Source of the DNA: Paracoccaceae bacterium
GTDB lineage: Bacteria; Pseudomonadota; Alphaproteobacteria; Rhodobacterales; Rhodobacteraceae
DNA length: 5,176 nucleotides
Assembly (NCBI GenBank): GCA_003561595.1
Contig: PWWF01000430.1
Location: 1-5,176 of the forward strand
Direction: 5' to 3'
Shown: in pieces, positions 1 to 3,320 of the stretch
Position numbering within the stretch: position 1 is the first letter of the stretch
Layout: the number at the start of each line of letters is the position of its first letter
Position numbers and translations under genes: made by a program
The notes under the pieces: generated by a model
Database searches by the model: none
What the model saw: only the letters and a program-made list of their open reading frames with translations
What the model was told of the DNA's origin: nothing

Positions 1-119
1 GACGCCGGGTCGAACAGGTGGAGCCGTCTGGATGGCAGGTCACGGATACGCGGGATGAACCGGAACCCGAGCAACGAGGTCACGGCAAAGACATGATCGG
101 TGAACCCGCCGGTGTCGGC
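1..119 (-). pseudogene. tnpA: Tn3-family transposase TnpA, internal fragment
   Basis: Translated on the minus strand from about 119 to 1, the sequence gives [15 protein letters not shown], then [15 protein letters not shown], then RRLHLFDPA. This is the well-conserved [10 protein letters not shown]...LLGFRF.PRIRDL block of the catalytic domain of Tn3-family transposases, which cut and join at 38-bp terminal repeats during replicative transposition. The usual residues just before it (a form of IEEHYTDTGG) are absent. They are replaced by CDGVFRD and unrelated codons that stay open back to the TAA at 207-209, so the homology break is at about 119-122. The piece runs off the window at position 1. 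It has no start of its own and cannot make a working enzyme. Confidence 0.85.
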
Positions 120-168
120 ATCTCGAAAAACACCGTCACAGATATCGTCAGGCGAAACAGAGATAGCG

Positions 169-206
169 CTTAGGGTGTCATCCTGCCCCCTACCGGAATC
201 TACCCC
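169..206 (-). repeat. Second Tn3-type terminal repeat, tandem to the first
   Basis: Directly inside the outer repeat, and sharing base 206 with it, is another 38-base stretch on the minus strand that begins GGGGTAGATTCC and ends ACCCTAAG. By hand alignment it matches the outer repeat at 26 of 38 positions, including the AGGGGGCAG core and the CTAAG inner end. Both copies face the same way. It could be the end of a second, related element that inserted against the first, or a diverged duplication of one terminus. No single Tn3 element normally carries two termini in tandem. Confidence 0.65.
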
Positions 207-243
207 TTAGCGTACTATTCTGCCCCCTCCGGCATCAGACCCC
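206..243 (-). repeat. Tn3-type terminal inverted repeat, outer copy
   Basis: Read on the minus strand from 243 to 206 this is exactly 38 bases. It starts GGGGTCTGATG, like the GGGGTCTGACG of Tn3 itself, and ends ACGCTAAG, like the ACGTTAAG or ACGCTAAG inner ends of the family. Length, both ends and orientation all match a transposon terminus whose outside is at 244 and above. Its TAA (207-209) is the stop codon of the gene that runs into it from the outside. The partner repeat is not in the window. Confidence 0.75.
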
Positions 244-734
244 GAGGCCGGGGCGTAATTCGCCACATATGAAAGAACGTCGTTGCCCTTCAGGGCGGAC
301 AGTATCTGTGTGTGGCTCAGGACGACCCCGTGCATACCGCCCTGCGGCAGCTTGTGATACGGGGTGTTCGTGTCGTGACGCGCCTTTATGCGGGACATCT
401 TGTCGAAGACGGTGTCACGAAGGCCCATCTGGAAAACGGCGATCTGACGCGCCTCGATCTGATCATCATTCAGATAAAGGCCGCGCCCGAACATGCGCTT
501 TGAGACCCCGTTTATGGAGATCAGGCGACGCGCCATGGCCTTCGCGGTTGACCGGGTCACACCCGGACGACCATGCGCCTCAAGGAGGCCGTTGAGGACC
601 TCAGGCATATCGCTCACCCGGAACCCGGACTCCGGGTTCGTCCATATGAGATAGGCCATCAGCTGGACATCCCCGTCCAGATAGCGCCCATCCGTGTCAC
701 GGAACCGGCCCTGGTCCACCTTTTCCTTGAACAT
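207..734 (-). CDS. Unrecognised plasmid protein, truncated at its 3' end by a Tn3-family terminus; replication-protein candidate
   Basis: I do not recognise the family. ATG at 734 is preferred because GGAGG (747-743) sits 8 bases upstream, giving 175 residues. An alternative ATG at 749 (180 residues) overlaps the stop of the small upstream ORF as TGATG. The protein begins MFKEKVDQGRFRDTDG and is soluble, with no signal peptide or membrane segment. A basic helical stretch (STAKAMARRLISING, about residues 62-76) could belong to a winged-helix DNA-binding fold. Codon use with mostly G or C third positions supports real coding. The final 12 codons (SGSDAGGGRIVR) and the TAA are read from the transposon end, so the native C-terminus is lost. 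It lies next to the GTAACC repeat block and reads away from it, the usual place for a plasmid rep gene, hence the suggestion. It could equally be another plasmid maintenance gene. Confidence 0.7.
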   Translation of the reverse strand: MFKEKVDQGRFRDTDGRYLDGDVQLMAYLIWTNPESGFRVSDMPEVLNGLLEAHGRPGVTRSTAKAMARRLISINGVSKRMFGRGLYLNDDQIEARQIAVFQMGLRDTVFDKMSRIKARHDTNTPYHKLPQGGMHGVVLSHTQILSALKGNDVLSYVANYAPASGSDAGGGRIVR

Positions 735-748
735 GTCCTCAGCCTCCA

Positions 749-889
749 TCAGCGTCTCGCCACATCATATGGCAGAGACAAAATCACTCTCACAAGCGTT
801 AAGGGCGCCTCGAGTTTTCGCGAGAACGCTCTCTGCCTGGTTAAAGGCCACAGTCTGACCAGGTCGATGAAGCTGTGGCTGGATTTCAT
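749..889 (-). CDS. Possible leader peptide ORF, 46 residues, coupled to the truncated downstream gene
   Basis: The ORF starts at ATG 889-887 with GAAGG (900-896) six bases upstream, and reads MKSSHSFIDLVRLWPLTRQR onward to end ...YDVARR at TGA (751-749). The stop overlaps the first ATG of the next gene as TGATG, and a GGAGG just behind it serves the better-placed ATG at 734. A ribosome finishing this ORF would be in place to restart on the next gene. In IncFII- and IncI-type plasmids a short leader ORF coupled to rep is part of copy-number control, and this arrangement resembles it. No homologue is recognised and the peptide is short, so chance is a real alternative. Ribosome binding site and overlap are seen; the regulatory role is inferred. 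Confidence 0.4.
   Translation of the reverse strand: MKSSHSFIDLVRLWPLTRQRAFSRKLEAPLTLVRVILSLPYDVARR
836..879 (-). promoter_or_regulatory. Interleaved inverted repeats, possible H-type pseudoknot
   Basis: GCCACAG at 847-853 pairs with CTGTGGC at 873-879, and CCTGGT at 836-841 pairs with ACCAGG at 858-863. The two pairings interleave (A-B-A'-B'). In minus-strand RNA they would give a 7-bp and a 6-bp stem with connecting segments of 9, 4 and 5 bases, a feasible H-type pseudoknot. It falls within the early codons of the small ORF at 749-889. Rep leaders in some plasmids use pseudoknots to open the rep ribosome site, so control of the downstream gene is a possible role. The same pairings could also form in an antisense transcript from the plus strand. 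Confidence 0.3.
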
Positions 890-992
890 CCCACACCTTC
901 AGGCTTACAATAACACCTCATCCTGCGCGTGTAACCGAAACCCCCTCAGATCTGGTTACAAAAATATCGTTATTTATCATGTACTTACAGGT

Positions 993-1014
993 TTGTAACC
1001 GAGGCCGGTTACAA
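993..1014. repeat. Paired GTAACC sites as an inverted repeat with 4-bp spacer
   Basis: TTGTAACCG (993-1001) and CGGTTACAA (1006-1014) are perfect inverted copies separated by aggc. A symmetric pair of this kind is a natural site for a protein dimer. Confidence 0.7.
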
Positions 1015-1081
1015 CAATATGTAATGAAATCAACGTTGTAACCGAAATCCCGGATTCCCCCAGATGAAAAGGGTCACGGGG

Positions 1082-1124
1082 GCGCGTGCGCGTGCGTGCG
1101 TGCGCGTGCGTGCGTGTGCGCGTA
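1082..1124. repeat. 43-bp perfect alternating purine/pyrimidine tract (Z-DNA-prone)
   Basis: From 1082 to 1124 purine and pyrimidine alternate without a break, almost all as GC and GT steps (GCGTGCGCGTGCG and similar). Such tracts adopt left-handed Z-DNA readily under negative supercoiling. It sits directly beside the AT-rich segment and inside the repeat field. It may absorb or report supercoiling at the origin, or be a slippage-prone simple repeat with no role. Confidence 0.75.
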
Positions 1125-1133
1125 AGGACATTC

Positions 1134-1173
1134 ATATCTATATTTCTTGGTTACAAGATATAGATATAGATAT
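1134..1173. repeat. AT-rich inverted repeat around a GTAACC site
   Basis: ATATCTATAT (1134-1143) pairs with ATATAGATAT (1158-1167), and inside it CTTG (1146-1149) pairs with CAAG (1154-1157). This gives a stem of 14 pairs with a 2-base bulge and a GTTA loop that is part of a reverse GTAACC site (1149-1154). A second, overlapping copy of the right arm is at 1164-1173, so the stem can form in two registers. It is the most easily melted stretch of the block and a candidate DNA unwinding element. Confidence 0.55.
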
Positions 1174-1200
1174 TTACGTTTATTATCAGTACTTTAGGCT

Positions 1201-1238
1201 GTAACCGAGTTGTAACCAACTTGTAACCGCGGTTACAA
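1201..1238. repeat. Three GTAACC direct repeats at 11-bp spacing ending in an 18-bp palindrome
   Basis: GTAACC begins at 1201, 1212 and 1223, exactly 11 bp apart or about one helical turn, so bound proteins would lie on one face of the DNA. The third copy is the left half of a perfect 18-bp palindrome, TTGTAACCG/CGGTTACAA (1221-1238). This is the densest part of the repeat field and the likeliest core binding region. Confidence 0.7.
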
Positions 1239-1284
1239 CGTTGATCTTGAACGATAAATCCATGTTATATTTTTTCTGGTTTGA

Positions 1285-1312
1285 CCGGATTCTGGCCGGA
1301 TTCTGGCCGGAT
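1285..1312. repeat. 11-bp direct repeat CCGGATTCTGG, two and a half copies
   Basis: CCGGATTCTGG occurs at 1285-1295 and 1296-1306, followed by a partial CCGGAT at 1307-1312. The period equals that of the GTAACC direct repeats nearby but the sequence is different, which suggests a second protein-binding array. Two and a half copies is few, so slippage is an alternative. Confidence 0.6.
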
Positions 1313-1449
1313 AGAGCGCAAAAAACCGCTCCCAGGGAGTGATTTCTCATAATTATCAACGATGTAACCGGAATAAAGTTTTTCCTAAGCCTGTCCTGCC
1401 GCTACGGCGCGTAGGACGCGCGAAACCGAAGGCGCCCCCGGACCTGGTG

Positions 1450-1488
1450 AAAAGCCGCTCAGCGCACCTCCGGAGCGCGCTGAGCGGC
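1450..1488 (-). terminator. Hairpin with short T-run, intrinsic terminator on the minus strand
   Basis: GCCGCTCAGCGC (1454-1465) and GCGCTGAGCGGC (1477-1488) form a perfect 12-bp GC-rich stem with an 11-base loop. On the minus strand the stem is followed at once by TTTT (1453-1450) and then CACC. On the plus strand no T-run follows. It would stop leftward transcripts before they enter the origin block. The T-run is short, so efficiency is uncertain. Confidence 0.45.
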
Positions 1489-1748
1489 CTGTCACGGCAT
1501 CACTCCTCCCCCCTGCCGAAAACCCAAGATGGCCGCCCACGGGGCTCTGAGGCGCCGCAGGCGGCATCCTGCGATGCCAGGCCGACACACAGGGCCTACG
1601 GCGCCTCGGAAATCCAGAATGAGCAGAGCCGCCAACAAGGAGGAGCCACATCTCACCTGCACCCGGAATGGACAGGCTGCGACCGGGATGGTATCGCACA
1701 GATCAACTGGAGAGAGATGATGCCCCGTGTGCCGCACGATCGCCTGAT

Positions 1749-1766
1749 ACGGATATCGGTATCCGT
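1749..1766. promoter_or_regulatory. Inverted repeat upstream of the phosphoesterase operon, possible operator
   Basis: ACGGATA (1749-1755) and TATCCGT (1760-1766) are perfect 7-bp arms around tcgg. The site lies about 125 bp before the first phosphoesterase start. It could bind a dimeric regulator. No promoter elements around it were clear enough to confirm this. Confidence 0.25.
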
Positions 1767-1892
1767 CTGACCCGTCTCGTCGGGCCTGCGATCTGCTGCG
1801 ACCTCTCCGGCTTGCCTGACATCCTGTAATCGTCCCTGCCAGCGCGCCAGCCTGTCGATGCCCTGTTCGTTGCGCATGTGAAAGGCGCTGTC

Positions 1893-2726
1893 ATGTCCAT
1901 CCTTGTCCTCGCAGACCTCCATCTTGACCTCTGGTGGGAGGCCGATCGCGACCCGCTGACAGCCCTGCGCCCGGATGAGTGGGCGCAGATCGCGGCTGTC
2001 ATCATCGCGGGCGATCTGACCAACAAGCCCAAAATCCGCTGGAAATACGCGATCCGGTGCCTCGCCCGGCACATCGCGGCGCATCGCATCCACATCATCC
2101 CGGGCAACCATGACTATTACGACCACGTGCTCGACGGTGATGACCGGCTGGCCGGAATCGCGGCTGCCGAGGGGGCGCAGCTTGCGCAGAAGCGCGTTCT
2201 CACCTTCGGGGGCGTGCGGTTTCTGTGCTGCACACTCTGGACGGATTTCGAGCTGCAGGGCCAACCCATCGCCGCGCAGGCCAGAGCGGTCGCCCGGATG
2301 AATGATTACCGCTACATCCGTGTCGCGCAGGCGGGATATCGCAAGGCCCGCCCCAGCGACACAGCCGCGCGCCATGCCGATCACCATCGCTGGCTGTCAG
2401 ATCAACTGGCGACGCCCTTCGCGGGCGACACTGTGGTGGTCACCCATCACTGTCCGCACCCTGACCTGGTCACGCCGGGGATGGGTGCTCTGGGCGCGGC
2501 TTATGGCTCTGATCTGTCGGCCCTGATCGAGCAGCACCAGCCGGCCGCATGGCTCTTCGGGCATACCCATCACCGGGCCGAGACCGGGCGCGGGGCGACA
2601 TGGCTGCGCAATGTCTCTCTGGGATATCCGGATCAGTGTCCGGTTGGTCAGGAGCATGAGGCCCTGATGCGCGGGCGGATCACGGCTGCGCAGGGGCGCA
2701 TCACCCGCGCTGAGGCCACGCCATGA
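1893..2726 (+). CDS. Calcineurin-like metallophosphoesterase (first of a coupled pair)
   Basis: A 277-residue cytoplasmic enzyme with all the metal-binding motifs of the calcineurin-like phosphoesterase fold in order: D8-x-H10 (VLADLHLD), G40-D41 (IIAGDLTN), GNHD at 71-74, H185-H186 (VTHHCPHP) and GHTHH at 223-227 with H224 and H226. These residues hold two divalent metals that activate water to cleave phosphomono- or phosphodiesters. The substrate cannot be told from sequence; nucleotides, nucleic acid ends or phosphoproteins are all known in the superfamily. ATG at 1893 is chosen because AAAGG (1881-1885) lies 7 bases before it; an in-frame GTG at 1878 is less likely. No signal peptide is seen. 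The last four bases, ATGA, overlap the start of the next phosphoesterase, so the two are translated as one unit. It is complete and appears catalytically intact. Confidence 0.93.
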   Translation: MSILVLADLHLDLWWEADRDPLTALRPDEWAQIAAVIIAGDLTNKPKIRWKYAIRCLARHIAAHRIHIIPGNHDYYDHVLDGDDRLAGIAAAEGAQLAQKRVLTFGGVRFLCCTLWTDFELQGQPIAAQARAVARMNDYRYIRVAQAGYRKARPSDTAARHADHHRWLSDQLATPFAGDTVVVTHHCPHPDLVTPGMGALGAAYGSDLSALIEQHQPAAWLFGHTHHRAETGRGATWLRNVSLGYPDQCPVGQEHEALMRGRITAAQGRITRAEATP

Positions 2727-3280
2727 ACTACTTCACCGCCGACCCGCATTTCGGCCATGCGAACATCATGCGCTTCTGTCAGCGGCCCTTCGATGATGTG
2801 GCCGCCATGGACGCGCATATCCTGGCCAATTATCAGGCCGTCCTGCGCCCCGATGATGACCTGTGGATCATCGGGGATTTCGCCTTCGCAAAGTCTGATG
2901 AGGCCCCGCGTCTGGAGCGCTTGCTGAAATCGATCCCGGGGCGCACGCATCTGGTCCGGGGCAACCACGATCGGCCCTGGATGACCCGGCTGTCAGGCTG
3001 GGCGTCCGTGCAGGATATGATCGAGCTGAAACAGGACGGCCAGCGCCTGACCCTGTGCCATTACCCCATGCTCACCTTCCCGGGCGCGCGCCACGGCGCG
3101 CTGCAGCTCTTCGGCCATGTCCATCAGAACTGGCCCGGTAGCCGCAACAGCGTGAATGTAGGCGTCGATCTCTGGAGCTTCCGGCCTGTGACCCTGCCAG
3201 AGATCAAGGCGCGCGCACAGACGCTGCCCATCAACCCGCTCTGGGACAGCGTCGAGCCCGGGGCTGAGCTTGACGTATGA
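2723..3280 (+). CDS. Small calcineurin-like metallophosphoesterase (second of a coupled pair)
   Basis: A 185-residue protein of the compact phosphoesterase type often found in phages and plasmids. The motifs are D7-x-H9 with H12 (TADPHFGHANIMRF), GD at 51-52 (IIGDFAF), GNHD at 80-83, H113 (LCHYP) and GHVH at 131-134, followed by NVGVDLWSFRPV near 145-156, typical of this subgroup. All expected metal ligands are present. Its ATG at 2723 overlaps the stop of the preceding gene as ATGA, with TGAGG (2711-2715) 7 bases upstream, so translation is coupled. The two enzymes differ in length and in the spacing of their motifs, so the pair is not a recent duplication. Having both suggests successive or complementary substrates. 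It converges on the relaxase gene, leaving 40 bp between stops. The substrate is unknown. Confidence 0.93.
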   Translation: MNYFTADPHFGHANIMRFCQRPFDDVAAMDAHILANYQAVLRPDDDLWIIGDFAFAKSDEAPRLERLLKSIPGRTHLVRGNHDRPWMTRLSGWASVQDMIELKQDGQRLTLCHYPMLTFPGARHGALQLFGHVHQNWPGSRNSVNVGVDLWSFRPVTLPEIKARAQTLPINPLWDSVEPGAELDV

Positions 3281-3320
3281 CCTGCAGGTGGTTCCGGGGA
3301 CTGTTGTGATCCGAACCGAT
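3281..3320. other. Gap between convergent operons, weak hairpin only
   Basis: The forty bases between the two stop codons contain GGTTC-c-GG (3290-3297) that can pair with CCGAACC (3311-3317), a 7-bp stem with one bulged base. No T-run follows on either strand. It may slow converging transcripts, but it is not a confident terminator. Confidence 0.25.

Larger units (their letters stand above)
1..243 (-). mobile_element. Remnant of a Tn3-family transposon
   Basis: This segment holds a tnpA fragment (1-119) and two tandem 38-bp Tn3-type terminal repeats (169-206 and 206-243). The repeats begin with GGGG on the high-coordinate side and end with CTAAG on the low-coordinate side, so the element's interior lies toward position 1 and its outer edge is at 243. 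The tnpA piece reads away from this end. The first two thirds of a normal tnpA (whole proteins are roughly 1000 residues) are missing between the repeats and position 119, so the end has been internally deleted. The first outside bases, gaggc at 244-248, would be one copy of the usual 5-bp target duplication; the partner copy is not in the window. Confidence 0.8.
1029..1245. repeat. Long-range 16-bp perfect inverted repeat flanking the origin core
   Basis: ATCAACGTTGTAACCG at 1029-1044 is the exact reverse complement of 1230-1245. Each arm joins a GTAACC site to the palindrome CAACGTTG. The arms enclose about 185 bp that hold the alternating tract and the AT-rich hairpin, so the pair may mark the edges of one functional unit. 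Confidence 0.65.
931..1370. other. Candidate plasmid replication origin or centromere with GTAACC repeats
   Basis: The block contains eleven copies of GTAACC. Forward copies are at 931, 995, 1038, 1201, 1212, 1223 and 1364; reverse copies (GGTTAC) are at 954, 1007, 1149 and 1231. The consensus is TTGTAACCG. It also holds AT-rich stretches (about 961-1030, 1125-1200 and 1246-1280), a 43-bp alternating purine/pyrimidine tract and several inverted repeats, and it encodes no convincing protein. Repeated protein-binding sites plus an AT-rich unwinding region is the usual layout of an iteron-type oriV. A parS-like partition site or a dense operator array would look similar. A weak DnaA-box-like TTATCAACG lies at 1353-1361, with two differences from TTATCCACA. 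The orientation-mixed, irregular spacing is less tidy than classic iterons. Confidence 0.55.
1371..1892. other. Intergenic region without a convincing gene
   Basis: Open frames exist on both strands but none has a good start, ribosome site and protein-like composition together. The best are a 53-codon plus frame from ATG 1668 to TAA 1829, whose nearest AAGGAGG (1637-1643) is too far away, and a 74-codon minus frame from ATG 1877 to TGA 1653, which has no ribosome site and many AGG codons. Structural items are the terminator at 1450-1488, a small hairpin CTACG-GCG-CGTAG at 1402-1414, and an inverted repeat ACGGATA-tcgg-TATCCGT at 1749-1766 that could be an operator or a hairpin in the leader of the phosphoesterase genes. 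No clear promoter for those genes was found. Confidence 0.5.

Noticed and set aside
764..795. Minus-strand promoter candidate TTGTGA (795-790) and TATGAT (769-764) ahead of the truncated gene
   Set aside because: The spacer is 20 bases, too long for a standard sigma-70 promoter, and it would lie inside the small upstream ORF. No better -35 exists at 16-18 bases.
573..998. Plus-strand frame of 141 codons opposite the truncated gene
   Set aside because: Its first part mirrors the real minus-strand gene and its last part runs into the repeat field. The product is implausible.
1081..1125. CRISPR-like or tandem repeat array at the GCGTGC tract
   Set aside because: It is a simple dinucleotide-type alternation with no spacers or fixed unit.
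1241..1271. Plus-strand promoter candidate TTGATC (1241-1246) and TATATT (1266-1271)
   Set aside because: The spacing is 19 bases with a weak -35, in AT-rich DNA where such matches are expected, and it is over 600 bp from the first plus-strand gene.
1339..1770. Plus-strand frame of 143 codons from a GTG in the origin block
   Set aside because: It has no ribosome site, the product is low in hydrophobic core residues, and it runs through the GC-rich hairpin. It looks like a chance frame.
1668..1829. Plus-strand frame of 53 codons starting MDRLRPGWYRTDQL, in frame with the phosphoesterase
   Set aside because: The good AAGGAGG (1637-1643) is 24 bases from the ATG and properly spaced only for an ATC at 1650. 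Composition is not convincing and no homologue is recognised.
1653..1877. Minus-strand frame of 74 codons starting MRNEQGIDRLARWQGRL
   Set aside because: It has no ribosome site, is rich in AGG codons, and is the continuation of a long antisense frame of the phosphoesterase gene. The leftward terminator below it keeps it worth a glance.
3290..3317. Bidirectional terminator between the convergent operons
   Set aside because: The stem is short and bulged, with no T-run on either strand.
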